Source: Jacaranda mimosifolia (Eukaryota; Streptophyta; Magnoliopsida; Lamiales; Bignoniaceae). From it: a DNA stretch of 64,000 nucleotides. Shown in pieces: positions 34,870 to 48,271 of this stretch. The notes under the pieces were generated by a model. The model was not told the DNA's origin, searched no databases, and saw only the letters and a program-made list of their open reading frames with translations. Location: NCBI GenBank assembly GCA_018894105.1, contig CM032119.1, positions 20,229,246 to 20,293,245 on the forward strand, in the 5' to 3' direction. How positions within the stretch are numbered: the first letter of the stretch is position 1; each line of letters starts with the position of its first letter. Made by a program: the position numbers and the translations under genes.

Positions 34870-36411
34870 AGGAAGCTATGTTGGACATAGATTCGGGACA
34901 TTGGCTTGACGCTATGAAATTCAAAATGGATTCCTTGTATTTCAACAAAGTATAGACTTTGGTAGATCCACTAGAGGAAATAGTTCTCATTGTTGCAAGT
35001 GGATTTATAAGTGAAATTAGGATTTGATGGAGAGGTAATGACCTTGAGGTGTGACTAGTAGCAAAATGTTACACTTAAAGACTCGATATCGATTTCAAGG
35101 AAACCTTTTCACTAGTTGCCATGCCTAAGTCCACTCGAATTTTACTTGCCATAGCCGTATATTATGACCATAAGATATGGGAAATGTATATCAAAAAATG
35201 CTTTCCTCAATAGAAACATTGAATAAGAAAAGTATATGGAGCAACCACAAGTTTTTACATCCAAAGGGAGTGAGAAAAATGTTTGCAAACTCAAGAGATC
35301 TACTGTGGACTTAAAAGCATCCCGAAGTTGGAACATATGTTTTGATAAGATAGTTAAGTCATTTGGCATTATCAAAAATGTGTATGAACCATGTGTGTAC
35401 CAAAAGTCTAGTAGGAGTGGTGTATAATTTATTGTGCTTTATGTCGATGACATTCTTCTCATTGGGAATGAGAGAGAAATGTTAGAATGTACTAAAGTAT
35501 TGCTATCTACTTAATTCTCCATGATGGGTTTAGGAGAAGCATCCTACGTATTCAAAATACGTATCTATAGAGATAGATCGAAGAGGATGCTGGGGCTTTC
35601 CTAAATCCCGTACATTGACAAGATACTAAAGAGGTTTAGCATAGAAGCATCCAAGAAGGGATTCCTCTATATGGGACACGGTCTTTGTCTCTCTATATCC
35701 ATAGCCCCTAAGATGAAATAAGAGAGACGTAAGATGTCCCACATACCTTATGCGTATGCCATTGGGAGCATAATATATGTCGTTTAATGTACAAGATCGG
35801 ATGTGGCACACGCTCTAAGTGTTATGAGCCATTTCCAATCTAACCCCAGTAAGAGTCACTGGATGGCTTTTAAAATAATCCTTAAGTACTTGAGAAAGAC
35901 TAAGAATTTATTTTTGGTATACGGCAATGGAGAAGGGTTTTCGGATTCTAGTTTCCAATCCGATATAGATGACCTAAAATCCACTTAGGGATTTATATTT
36001 TGCATCAATGGCGGTAGGGTGAGTTGGAAGAGTTTTAAACAAGATACGACAGTCCATTAAACTACAGAGGCAGAATGTATTATGGCTTCAAAAGCTGCAA
36101 AGAAAGGAGTTTGGATCAAAAACTTCTTTCAGGAGTTGGATGTAGTACCCAGCATGTCTGAGCCTATAGTTGTCTTCTGTGACAACAACGGTCTGGTTGC
36201 ACAAGCTAAGGAGCCAAGATCTCATCAACGATTCAAGCACATTTTGAGGTGATATCATTTGATTTGGGAGATCATTGGTAGAGATGACATTAAAGTGGAA
36301 AGAGTTGCCTTGGAAGAGAATATAGCAGATCCACTAACTAAACCCCTAACCTAAAAGGTCTTTGAAGGACATCTTGAGAAAATGGGTCTTAAGACTATAG
36401 GGCATTGGCTT
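34870..36411 (+). pseudogene. Element 4 reverse transcriptase and RNase H remnant
   Basis: Reverse transcriptase motif A has lost its Asp, since the QMDVK segment reads EMYIK at about 35177-35194. YVDD is intact at 35440-35451 (LYVDDILLIGNE). An intermediate segment SKGSEKNVCKLKRST is open at 35236-35427. RNase H: SDSSFQSDIDDLKST (about 35940-35985), GGRVSWKSF (about 36010), VVFCDNNGLVAQAKEPRS (about 36169-36222). Many stops. The end KVFEGHLEKMG is at about 36358-36390. Confidence 0.84.
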
Positions 36412-36428
36412 TAGGGCAAGTGGGAGAT
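36412..36428 (+). other. Element 4 polypurine tract
   Basis: TAGGGCAAGTGGGAGAT, the best form of the tract in the window, directly before the LTR. Confidence 0.85.
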
Positions 36429-38659
36429 TGTTGGAATAGTACCTCCAGCCAATGACATTGGCATGTAAACTATTTCACTAGTGATACAATTTTAATTGAA
36501 TGATATTTATTTTGAATGGCCATCTTCATGTTATGCTTAATCTACTTTACTGGCATTTGGTTAAAGCGCTTAGATCACACAAGACTACGGGACTTGGTCA
36601 ATATACTCAGTGATGATCATGAAATAAGTCTTACATGATCGTGATCTTAAACATCCCAAGTCATAGAATCTTATGAGACTGGGCATCTAAGATTCAGATA
36701 GACTTGCACTGACGATGCATAAATCCAAGGGTTGGATATTGCTCCATTTCATGAGCAAACCATATGAGATATGGGTGCATGCTAGTAGGTGCTTGTTAGA
36801 GAACAAGTTCACTGGAAGCTCACCCAAAGAATCCACTAGATAGCTGTAGCGGCAAGTCGGTAGTAGCAAGTTCTCCTGCTTAAGCTAGTATATATAATTA
36901 GTCCTTTCACCTGAGGATCTATTGCAACCTTATGTTTAGGTCCTTATGCTTTAACTTTTCCTTGATCACTTAGTAGGTCTATCGGGTTGAGGTTGGGTAT
37001 GGGCTACTTAGAAATAGAGGTTTTTGAGATCCAAGATGGGATCTGAATCCTTATCGTTGCGAAGGGCTAGTGCATCTCCTATTTATTCTATAATGATTTA
37101 TTCCAAAGAGTCCTTACACAAGGTAGTATGAAAATTTAGAAAAAGAGTTTTCCAAAGATGAGGTCATAAACTAGAATTGAACATTCAAAATAGAAATATT
37201 GTATTGAGGCTATTAGAGAGCCAACAAATATCTTGCCTTAGGTCTCTTTCAGGAGATAGGAGGCAGAATGACCATATCTGTATGGTAAGCATAAAACTAG
37301 AATGTTTCTCCAAAAGTATTCATTTTGGCCAACTAGTTGGACTCCATGGCCTTGAGGTTAGACATCAACCATAGAGAATATGTACTCTTCAATTAATAAG
37401 ATTAATTCAATTGAGTCATTAGGTTAAAGGAGTTTAAATTATGTGAATATTTGATATTCTACAAATCATAAGAGTTGTGAGCCCATGTCCAATGAATGAG
37501 ATAACCTAATAGGTCACACATAAATCTTACTTGATGAAAGGGAATTTTCTAAGAGTTAGAAATTCCTTCATAACCGATTTGAGGAGGTAGACAGTTGGCA
37601 TAATGTTTGCTCATCTTGGCTTGATCAATTTAATTCTTAAATTGGTCCAAATAATTTAAAGAGTTAAATTAGACCAATTAAATTAAACAATTAATTTAAT
37701 TGGTGCCACATGACTATCAATTGGTGAACTTAAGGAGTTAAGTTAACAATAACAAGCTTAAGAGTTAAGCTAATTAACTTAAGAATTAAGTCAAAGGGTA
37801 ATTAATTAAAGTAAAGTATTTAATTTAATTAAAATGAATAATCAATTTTGGAGGAAAAATTAAAATGAAATGCTTATTTTTTATGAATTGGAATTTATTT
37901 GGATGACATTTCATTAGATGAAATGAAGATTTCCAATGAAATACAAATTCACATTTGATTCACATGCAACTTGCTTGCAAGTTGGTGCCAACCTTGAGGA
38001 AATTGTTATGCCACCTTGGCATCACACATTGTTCCATCTATATATAGATATAGAGGGTTCGGTCGTTCACTAACATGTGAATGCAAGCAAAATTAGATCT
38101 AATTGTTAGATTCTTTCATTTCCCTCCAATTTTGCATGTGTTGCCTCATGTGTTGAAGCTTCACATTTTTTTCATCTCCTATCTCTATTTTCGGCCTTCA
38201 TCCTTGCTCTTCTCTCCTTTATCTTCCATCTAACATAGGAGAGAATTGGATTGTGCATTATTGCATGGATCTTATCATTAGAGGTAAGACAATTGGATTG
38301 CTAGTCTTTCGGAGATCCTCTATTCAGACAGTCACTTGGAGACATTTTCGGAGCTCTGATTGAGCTGAATTTTTTACTGTAACTTCATCAAGGTATTGGT
38401 GATTTTTAGTTCAAATCTCAGATAATTTTGAGTTTTTTTGTTTGGTCAAACGTTGTCCACAATCTACTGCACCACTAGGTGACAAATTTAAGGTGTTGAT
38501 GTCTTCTTCCTTGTTTCCTTAGATTTTGAGCAACTCAAGGTATTACTCTTACCAAATCTGAATTTAAGGCATGTTTAGATCCTTGGTTTCATGTGTAGCC
38601 TATTTATTTTGGCATTTTTATGCTTTGACAATTGGATCCTAGTGCTATACTTGACTTCA
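36429..38659 (+). repeat. Element 4 3' LTR, type B
   Basis: 2231 bp, TGTTGGAATAGTACC...GACTTCA. Type B is marked near the start by GGCATGTAAACTATTTCACTAGTGA and later by 'ttatgtttaggtcc'. TATA box 38039-38046, donor-like CAAG/GTATTA at 38537-38545, and a palindrome array at about 37620-37840. Confidence 0.92.
38039..38046 (+). promoter_or_regulatory. LTR TATA box
   Basis: TATATATA within CATCTATATATAGATATAG. Confidence 0.6.
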
Positions 38660-38692
38660 AAATCTAATTGGCTTGCTGGATACTATTCCAAT
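38660..38692 (-). repeat. Scrap of a minus-strand LTR start
   Basis: Read on the minus strand it is TATTGGAATAGTATCCAGC followed by 'aagccaattagatt', the first ~33 bp of the LTR. Element 4 ends against it, so element 4 was inserted 33 bp into this LTR. It is possibly the missing start of the element 6 LTR. Confidence 0.75.
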
Positions 38693-39098
38693 AGTGGATT
38701 CCCCTGGCGGGCCTTCAGTGGACTTGTTCTCTAACAAACAACTACTAACATGCATCTATGTTTAATATAGATTGCCCATGAAATAGGTGAATATCCAACC
38801 CCTTAGAGTATGCATGTTAGTGCAAGTCTATCCAAATTTTAGATACTCCTTCTCATAAAATTCTATGACTTGGAATATTTAAAATCATGACCTTCAAGAC
38901 TTGTTTCATGATCACCATGATATGTGTGGCCAAGTACTGTAGTCTTGTATGATTTAAGGGCTTCAACCAAATACAAGTGACTTATAAAAGGCATAAGATG
39001 AAGACGGTCATTTAATAAAATATCATTCAATCACGATTGTCTCATAATTGTAGTTATTACACGTCAATTCTAATTAACTGCGGGAAAATATTCCAATA
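38693..39098 (-). repeat. Minus-strand LTR fragment, type C
   Basis: First ~400 bp of a type C LTR, starting on the minus strand at 39098 with TATTGGAATATTTTCC. It contains ATGCATACTCTAAGG as in the LTR at 4685. It is cut at 38693 by the other minus-strand LTR start. Confidence 0.78.
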
Positions 39099-42000
39099 CC
39101 AGAGAGTTAGCAAAAAATAAAGAGAGCTCTATCTTGAATAAAGAGATAAAGAAAAAGACAAAGGAAGGTCATATCCAAAGTGTAGAGATGAGTCCTCAAA
39201 GAAATGTCTTTCATACTCCTTGGACTCTTTGTTTTATTTCTTTTTTCTTGATTCCCTTGCTTCCGAATATTTTTGCAGCTTCTTTTTAGTCAATGAGAAT
39301 TTCAGGGTATAAGTTGGGCCAAAGGATGTCTGAGAATAGGTCTAGGTCTAAGTTGAGTCCAAGAAAGGAGTTTTCAAGGGATTAATCAGGTGGGAGCAGA
39401 GGAAAAGCGATGGTGGTGGCCTCATGGTCGGTTAGCAGGCCACTCGCAGCAGTGGTGCTAAGCACCTACTGGGGGCTTAAGGTGGCTACTCGCCCATTAC
39501 CCAATTGTGATGTCCGTTGAGTGCCTACCTTGGGTTTCCATGGAGTGCTTACCTTGGGCACTTGTCTTGGGCGCTCACGCGACACCTAAGTTCAGTGCCA
39601 GCTGGGTGCTAGCCTTCAACGCACATGGAGGGTCATCCTTAGAAGCCTACAATGCATATGGGTTAGTTCAAACTCATGGGGTCATCCTTTGTATCATGTT
39701 GCGGCATACATTAGTCCTCAATTTGACGTACAATTAGTCCAAGCCTCAGAGAATTTTGAATAGTTTCATAGTAAGAATGAATTGGTGAGTCATCTTCATC
39801 ATCTAGTTTTGATTCTAAATAGGAGGGTTCTTGTCATAAGGAATCAAAAAACATTCTGACTGTGGGTAGTAGCTTCAGAAAGGTAGTAGAAATTAAGTGT
39901 TTACTCAGGCCAAAAGAGTTACATGTTTTGAGGCATAGGATTTGTGTCTCCAATGAGTTCAAGTTTATTCTTCCTTCTTCTCAAGATAATATGATGTCAC
40001 CACTTAGAGGGTACTTTACTGTCTTATGTAGTTACTTCACTTGTGGGTTTTTTCTTTCTCCAGATGCTCTTTTGTTAGATATAGCATGAAGTTATTACAT
40101 GTGTCTGACCTAATTTTTACCTAATTGTTTAGTGTCCTTTATAGGGTTTAGACAATGTTTAAATTAGCTGGGCTTGCTAGTATCTTTAGATAGTTATCAC
40201 ACTCTATTTAGGGTGCGTAAAATACTGAATGAGCCATTCGTTCATTCCTTCCCCAAGCTGAATAGTAAGTTTCTATATGGGTTACCTTTATCGATAGGTC
40301 ATTGAACGATATCTTCTTTCTTGTTCAAGATGAGGGTTGGGGCGTTCCTAACAAATGAAGTAGTTCTCCTTCTACGACTCATCCTAATAAACTTCATTGT
40401 AGTCTTGGTGTGAGTTTTGTTGAAAAGGGTGATGTGTAATGGAAATCAATGATGATTTTGATCTCTTGAATGGATAACAATGTTAGAGATCCGCATATCG
40501 ACCTTAAGCTGATCAAATACACTCAATTATCTATAAGGATTGATCTCTGACCTAAATGGTGAACTTGAGGCCTCGACTAGGTCAGTACAAGATCAGAATT
40601 CAAGCCATGCGAAGCAAGGCTAACCAAAGATAAGATTCGCCACATTTACTATTGCCTCCTAGGAGTTCCCTCTGCATTAAAAGCAAGGCATAATGCCACA
40701 TTTTGCCACTGCTAAGTACTATTCTACAGTAGTGTGTTAGGTCAATTGGGAATACAAAAATACCATGTCTACCCTCTAGAGAAAGATGCGAGTATCATTT
40801 AAGGGCAAGGTAAAAGATTAAATTCGGCCCTAATTTAGGTACCTATAATATTCGGATCAAGATTTGGCCTCGAGTACATAATCTTCACACTTACTTAACC
40901 CTATATTTCTATCTCCTCATACCTAACCAACTCGGTACTAGCTTAAGCATTAGAGGGCCATAGCTGAGAGCACCTCGGTGAGCCTACCTGGCGTTTGTTC
41001 AGTATTGCAGGTTGTCCACCCAGCTCGAAGCATTCGACCCAAACCTTTCCCTTCCTTATACTTCCTTATAAAATGTTCTTCATCAATGGGGTTGTTTAAG
41101 TCGCCATTTGATGTCACTTATATGTGCTTCTACTTGCGCATGTGTATTTACTTTTTTCATATTTTACCTTAGTTTTCTTTCCTTTCTTGGCAAGAAAGAA
41201 GATTAATTTTCTAGAATCCAAGTCGAAGGAATGGGGTAGGAACACACGAGAAACTTATCATGGAGTAGAATTATAAAGAGACGCCCTTGAGTGGGTGCCA
41301 CCTAAGCCCCCCAAGTCAGCAGCAAAATGAGGCACGCTATATTAGCACCAGCGACAAGCACGCTTGTTGTGGTTGGCATTCTTGTCCTAAAATGCACTCT
41401 TGAATCAACTACTTACTTGTAATCTACTTGCCCTTTCTATACTGGTAAAGGTAAAGGACCCTTTCGTTGTGGCTTGCAATGGAGTTGTGGGTAGATTCCT
41501 AATGGGATGTGGATAGGACCATTTTAAGTGCTAGTCGCATGTGAGGCATGGTGAGCAAGTGTGATAAAAGAAAGTGGAGATATTATCCTTTTCTCAATTG
41601 GCTGAGATAACTGCTGGTAATTTTGCCCAGGTATGAGTTTGTGTCATTACTTTGATTTATTTTTCATCATTTTTTTCTCCTTTTATGGAATCATAGTGAA
41701 TTCTAACTCTCAAGCACGTTTTGTATTTTCGGAGCATAGGGATATAAGTTAGTTGAGCAAATGCTCGCCGAGCAAAGGGAGCTTTGGCTATAGTAAAGCA
41801 TTTTAAAGAATACATTGCTGAGGCGAATAAGTAGTAGAGTCAAAAGGAGGAAGAATTGGCCAAGATAATTAAGAAGCATAAATACTTTAATGCTAGGTAC
41901 GCAAATGAGGTAAAAAGTAAAGAGAAGTTTATGGACTCCTTTACTAGGAAGACCCTTATAAATGCTTTTCGCAAAGATGCAGTCAAAGAGTTCAAAAGTT

Positions 42001-42828
42001 TTAATGAGTTTTTTTAGATGGTTGAAAGTGGAGGCAATAGCGATCATGAGTAGACTATTTAAAGCTGTCGCCACATTTGAGTGAGATCAAGCGATACCCT
42101 ATAGAGAATTTGTTGATATTGAATCCCACTATCCCAGTCAACCTTGCTATCATAAAGCCTAAGAAGGCCTTGAAATTAGGGTAAAGATTGTAGTGAAGGA
42201 ACCAACTAAAAAGCTTCGCAAGAATAAAGATACTTTGTTTAGGATAGTAGTAGCAAGTAGGATTTATGTTTAGAATTTCATTACTACTTAGCCTTTTCAA
42301 GTTAGCTCGAATATTACTTCAGCATGTTTTTTCTTTTGGCATTAGTTGTTTACTTTCAAAGGCCAAGTGTTGGCTTGACATTTTTTTGCCTCTCTTATTT
42401 GATTTCAATAAAGTTTCTTTGCTTTGGTGTATTTTATGTTTGTACAAACACTTACCCAATCGAATGACTGTTGACTTTGCATACTTGCACTTTGAGAATT
42501 GAGTAATATGAGGCATGAGGATGCCATTATTAAGTGTTGGGAAAATTGTACATTTTGTGTGCCCGTGTATGGCGCCCATCTCAAGTACCTGTTGGTCACC
42601 AAAACTAAGAGCCTATTTGGGGTACTCTTTTGGTGCCAGGTTCACGTGCCTTGTGGGCGCCTTAATGGGACCTTTTTTGGGGGGGGAGGGGAGAGGGTTG
42701 TTTTTGTTGTTTGGTGACTTAGGAAATTTAACCAATAATGTAGTATAAACACTTTAGTGAGTTTATGAATTTGAAACAACTATCGTAGTTGGGAGCATTA
42801 TATGTGATGAAGTTATCATCGGGAGGCT
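39099..42828 (+). pseudogene. Remnant of a non-copia transposon gene (gag-like), plus unassigned flank
   Basis: No copia sequence. 39099-39290 shows nothing recognisable. From about 39293 a decayed coding trace (MRISGYKLGQRMSENRS) is followed by a GC-richer stretch (39400-39640). At 39850-40090 an open frame reads RHRICVSNEFKFILP and GYFTVLCSYFTCGFFLSPDAL, then FLPNCLVSFIGFRQC. This resembles by eye the N-terminal 'putative gypsy-type transposase' domain of plant mobile-element proteins. At 41780-42020 a Lys/Glu-rich, coiled-coil-like trace (EEELAKIIKKHKYFNARYA, FRKDAVKEFKSFNEFF) resembles the C-terminal part of such proteins. The space between (40100-41700) shows intron-like or decayed sequence. 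Assignment is tentative. Confidence 0.4.
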
Positions 42829-44387
42829 GTAGTGTCCCATATTTTTTTCTTGTTTCTAAATCTTAACTAATTGAGATTAGTCAATTATTTAGGAATAATT
42901 AAATATGATTTATTAGAATTACCTTAGATTCTTAATCAAAGCTGAATAAAAAAAAAAAAAGAAGAAGAAGATGAGATGAAATAAATAATAATATACAAGC
43001 AAATATGTAGATAAAGATAGAACTTTCAACAATTCTAATCCTTATAGAACTCCTAATTTATTAGGTCTCATTCTCCATATCACATTCAAATCACTTTTTC
43101 TACTTAATAATGTACGTTTAAACCTTCAAATTTCTAGCAAAATATTTTCCTTAGAAAGTCCTCAACCATTCCCATCCTTTGAAAAAAAAAAAAAAAAAGA
43201 ATCCCAAACAGTAAGATAAGGAAGATCGCTAGGAAATCTCAACACTCTCAATTCACTCTTCTAGTAAGTAAGATTCTATATTTAAATTATAATTAAAATA
43301 TAATTATTTTTTAAAATTATAATTCATAATGTTTGTATTTTTTATGCATATAATATTTGTGAAGTTGAACTTGCTGCTGTTAGGTTTCGATTTTTAGATT
43401 CTAGGTTAAAAGTTTTATATGAGTTTGTTCACCAAATCCAAGTAATTTTACTTCAAAATTTTTTTGTACAATATTCAATATGTTTAGAACATGCCTATAA
43501 AATTTTACATTTAAATAATTTTTCTTGAATTTTATAAAAATACTAAAATTTTCCTACCAAATTGAGTGGCGAGTCTGAATAGTTTCTTTTTAAAAAATTT
43601 GCTCACTCAAACCAAAAAATTTTTGGTTGAAAATTTTTATTTAAGAAACTTTCATGTGTTTAGAGTATTAGTGGAAAATTTTAAAGTCTTAGACCCTACA
43701 GTTATTTTTTTAAAAATCTTCAAGTATAATTGCCTTAGTGTTTGTCGAGTTGGATTACTATCTTGAATTTGAAGGATTTGCTACGTATGATAATTGAAGT
43801 ATCTTAACTAATTAATTTTTATAAAATTAATTTTAAATTTGTCTAGAACAATCTAGTAATACTAGAACCCAAAATTTTTTATTTTATGAAATACATTGAT
43901 GTGCCATATTAGAAATCTTTCTACAGAAAATGCCCCGCTAGTTTTCATGATAACATTGTAATGCATTTTTCTCTTAGTTCCAAATTGAATATGGAAAAGC
44001 TTTCAACTAATAAATTATTGACCTATCTCATAGGTTTTTACAAGATTTTAAATCACCTTTATTTGAGTCATGTTGTGAAAGTTATAGCTTAAACACAATC
44101 AAGTATCATATCGAAAAATATATTAAAAACCGAAAATATGTTTTTGTACTATTGCTGCGTCTTGAACTTGATTTTTTCCCCCTCATATTAGCTAATTTAT
44201 ATTGCATCATCAAAATAAAAAATTTAATACTCTTTCTTGGCTTTCTAATACCACAAAAATTGAGCCAATCAAATATCCAGAAAGAAAGTTATGAGCGAAT
44301 CAATAAAGTATATACAAAACGACAAATTCTTAATAAGTTTTGTGAGTACATATGCATTAGGCTATGACATATATTGACTCCTAAGAA

Positions 44388-44392
44388 TTGAC
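44388..44392. repeat. TSD of solo LTR B, left copy (TTGAC)
   Basis: TTGAC before TATTGGAATAG, matching 48890-48894 after CTTCA. Confidence 0.9.
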
Positions 44393-45192
44393 TATTGGAA
44401 TAGTGCCCTCCAAGCCAATTAGAGTGGCATTGTAAACTATTTCATTAGTGATAAAATCTTGATTGAATGATATTCTTTAAATAGCCATCTTCATCTTATG
44501 CTTACAATTACTTCACTAGCATTTGGTTGAAACCCTTAGATCACACTAGACTATAGGATTTGGTCAGTACACTCAGTGATGATCATGAAACAAGTCTTAC
44601 ACGATTGTGATCTTAAATCTTCCAAGTCATAGGATCTTATGAGACATGACATCTAAGATCCGAATAGACTTGCACTAACGATGTATAAATCCAAGGGTTG
44701 GATATTATTCCATTTCATGAACAATGCCATATGAGATATGTGTGCATATTAGTAGGTGCTTGTTAGCGAACAAGGTATTGAAGGCCTGCTCGGAGAATCC
44801 GCTAGATAGCCGAAGAAGTAAGTCAGTAGTGGCAAGTTCTCTAGTTTACGCTAGTGCATATAATTAGTCATCTGACCTGAGGATCCATGGTAACCTTATG
44901 TTTAGGTCTTCATGTGTTGACTCCTCCCTAGCCACGTAGCGGGTCATTCGGGTGGTGATTAGGCATGAGCTACTTAGACATGGAGGTTTGTGAGATCCAA
45001 GATGGGATCCGATTCCTTGTCGTTGTGATGGGCGAGTATATCTCCTATGTACTCTATAATGATCGATTCCATGAAATCCTTGCACAAGGTAGTATGATAA
45101 TTTGAAAAGGGAATTTTCCAAAGATGAGGTCATAAAGGAAAATCGAACATTTGAATAAAGGCATAGAATCAAGGGTATTGGGGAGCTGACAA

Positions 45193-45197
45193 ATATC
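45193..45197. repeat. TSD of inner solo LTR, left copy (ATATC)
   Basis: ATATC before TGTTGGAATAG, matching 47444-47448. The host reads ...GACAAATATC and resumes TTGCCCTAGGC. Confidence 0.94.
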
Positions 45198-47443
45198 TGT
45201 TGGAATAGTACCCGGCAAGCCAATTAGATTGGCCTTGTAAAAATTATTTCCTTATAAAACAATCTTGATTGAATGATATTTTTTATATAGTCATCTTCAT
45301 CTTATGTTTTTTATTACTTCATTTGTATTTTGATGAAGTTAGAGCCCTTAGATCACATATGACTACGAGACTTGGTTCAATGACCATGGAATAAGTTTCA
45401 CACGGTCATGATCTTAAATCTTTCAAGTCATAAGATCTTTCGAGACGGAGCATTTAAAATCTGCATAGACTTGCACTAACGATGCATAAATTCAAGAGTT
45501 AGATATTGCTCTATTCCATGAGCAACTGTATGAGATATGAGTGCATGTTAGTGGGTGCTTGTTAGCGAACAAGGTATTGAAGACCTACCAGAGAATCTAC
45601 TAGATAGTCGTAGTGGCAAGTCGGTAGTGGTTAATTCTCTCGCTTATGCTAGTGCATATTGTTAGTCCTCTGACCTGAGGATTCGTGGTAACCTTGTGTC
45701 CAGTCCTCATGATTTGACTCTTTCTTGACCACTTAGCGGGTGTTTCAGGTTGAGATTGGGTATGAGCTACTTGGCATGGAGGTTTGTGAGATTCAAGATA
45801 GAATTTGACTCCTCATTTTTTTGAAGGACGAGTGCATTTCCTATGTGTGCTCTATAATGATCGATTCTAAGAAATCCTTGCACAAGGTGGTGTGACAATT
45901 TGAAAAAGGAGTTTTCCAAAGGTGAGGTCACACAACGGAATTGAACATTAGGAATTAAGAGATAGTATCGAGGCTATTAGGGAGCTGTCAAATATCTTGC
46001 CCTGGGCCTCTTTTGGGAGATAGGAGATAGAAGGACCGTATTTGTATGGTACGCGTAGAGCTATAAAGGTTCTCCAGAACATTTATTTTGGCCAATTATT
46101 TGGGCTCCATGGCTTGAGGTTGGACATTGACCATGAAGATTGGGTACTCTCCAATTAATGAGATTAATTGAATTGAGTCGAATAGTTTAAAAGGAGTTTT
46201 AAACTAAAATAAATATAAGATATTCAAAAGTCACAAAGAGTTGTGAGCCCATGTCCAATTAATGATAGAACCTATTAGGTCACACACAAAATCAATTAGC
46301 CTCCAAAATTGGTAGAACAATTTTTTAAAAGTTAGAAATATTCACCCTTTGGTGATCAATTTTTAAGGAACCAATTTAACGGTCAATTTTGGTTTGATTA
46401 ATTTAAGTGTTAAATTAATCAACTAATTTAAAGAGTTAAATTAGATCAATAATTAAGCAGTTAATTATTTGGTGCCATATTGACCATCAATTGGTCAAGT
46501 TGACTTAAAGAGTTAAGTCGACTAGTTTAAACCCTTAAGCTTGTTAGATTTTATAGTTAAATCAAAGGATAATTAATTAAATTAAAGTGTTTAATTTAAT
46601 TAATGGAAAGAATAATTTTCGGAGGAAAAATTTAAATGAAGTGTTCATTTAAATTAGCATCTTAATTAATTTGGAATTAGATTCCAAATATAATTGAAAT
46701 ACACATGAAATTCAAGCAAGACTTGAATTTGAGTTTGCCAACTTGGCATGCCACCTACGCGGTCACCTTGAGGAATGTGTGATGCCAACTAGCATCATAC
46801 CTTCCACCCTCTATATATAGATACAGAGTGTGATTAAATTCAGATATATACATTGTTGAAAAGTATGAAGATTAGATTCTTTGCATTCCTTCCAAAAACT
46901 CTCTCTCTCTATACATCGCATCATGTGTTGAGCTTTGCATTCCTTCTTCTTCCCAACCTGAAAATCGGCCTCCTCTAGCTTATTTTATCTTCTCTAACTC
47001 AAGCTTCTAGTGAGGGAAAATTGGATGAATGATTGGGGTGTGGATCATATCAATAGAGGCAAGGCATTTGACTTGCTGATTTTTGGAGATATACTACTGT
47101 AGCTCTAGATTGGCGATTTTTTCTGAGAGATCCAAAAGGATTTTTTGCTCCAATTTTACACAGTAGCTTCCTTAGTGTGTGGAGGTATTCTAGATTTAAT
47201 TTGGTGATTTTTGGAGCAGTATAATTGGGGCAAAGGTTGTCGCCTTTCCGTTGTGCCGATTCCAGATAGTTTTTGGATCCGAGAACGATAGTTGGTTTTC
47301 TCCTTGATTTGAGCTACAAGAGGTAATTCTTCTTCCTAATCCAAATCTATAGCATGACTAGATTGTTGGTTGCTTGAGTAGCTTAGTTATCTTCAAGCTT
47401 ATGAAATTTTGATTTATAGATCCTAACGTTACTCTTGCTTTCA
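45198..47443 (+). mobile_element. Solo copia LTR, type A, nested in a type B solo LTR
   Basis: 2246 bp, TGTTGG...TTTCA, with perfect ATATC duplications. TATA box 46812-46819. The palindrome at 46499-46522 has a 9-bp stem where two positions differ from the copy in element 2 but pairing is kept (one by a G-C pair, one by T.G). Donor-like GAG/GTAATT at 47320-47327. Confidence 0.94.
46812..46819 (+). promoter_or_regulatory. LTR TATA box
   Basis: TATATATA within CCCTCTATATATAGATAC. Confidence 0.6.
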
Positions 47444-47448
47444 ATATC
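47444..47448. repeat. TSD of inner solo LTR, right copy (ATATC)
   Basis: Second ATATC, directly after the terminal TTTCA. Confidence 0.94.
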
Positions 47449-48263
47449 TTGCCCTAGGCTTCTTTTGGGAGATAGGAGACGGAAGGACTGTATTTGCATG
47501 ATACGCATAGAGCTAGAATGGTTCTCCAAAAGCATTCATTTTGGCCAATTAGTTAGGTTCCATGGGCTTGAGGTTGAACAACGACCATGGAGATTCGGTA
47601 CTCTTCAATTAAGGAGATTAATTGAATTGGGTCGATTAGTTTGAAAGAGTTTAAACTAAGATGAATATATGATATTCTAAAGTCACAAAGAGTTGTGAAC
47701 CCATGTCCAATGAATGGTAGAACCTAATGGGTCACATACAAAAGCCAATTGCATTTCCTAGGCGATGAAGGGGAATTTTCTAAGGAGTTAAAAAAAAGTT
47801 CATTCTTGACGGCTTTGGAGGTTGATCGATTGACACATGTTGTGGTCATTTTGACTCAATCAATTTAATTGTTAAATTGATCTAATTAATTTAAGGAGTT
47901 AAATTAAGACCAATTAATTAAAGAATTAATTATTTGGTGCCATATGACTATCAATTGGTCAAATTAACTTAAGCAGTTAAGTTAACAATTACTAGCTTAA
48001 GGAGTTATGCTAATTGACTTAAAGAGTTAAGGTAATTAATTAAACTAAAGGATTTTAATATAATTGAAATGGAGAATTATTTTTGGAGGGAAAATTCAAA
48101 TGTAAGTTCATTTGATGTGAATTAGAATTTATTTGGATGACATTTCATGAGATGAAATGATTATTCCAAATGAAATTCAAATTCACATACCAACTTGTAT
48201 GCTAGTTGGCGCCACCCTTTGAGGAAGGTGTGATGCCAACTTGGCATCACACCATCCTCTCTC

Positions 48264-48271
48264 TATGTATA
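48264..48271 (+). promoter_or_regulatory. LTR TATA box, degenerate
   Basis: TATGTATA at the conserved LTR position. Confidence 0.45.

Larger units (their letters stand above)
30698..38659 (+). mobile_element. Copia element 4, 5' LTR lost
   Basis: Plus-strand element beginning inside the leader, about 110 bases after where the primer site should be. Leader, gag, protease, integrase, reverse transcriptase, RNase H, polypurine tract and a complete 3' LTR (36429-38659, type B) follow. The left end was removed by a deletion that joined it to minus-strand LTR sequence. Right TSD would be AATCT (38660-38664), with no left partner left to compare. Confidence 0.88.

Noticed and set aside
41703..42074. 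123-codon minus-strand open frame
   Set aside because: Opposite strand of the Lys/Glu-rich coding trace at 41780-42020, which reads more like protein on the plus strand.
39099..42828. Host plant gene with introns
   Set aside because: Only short coding traces with stops, resembling mobile-element proteins. No continuous exon-intron model can be supported.
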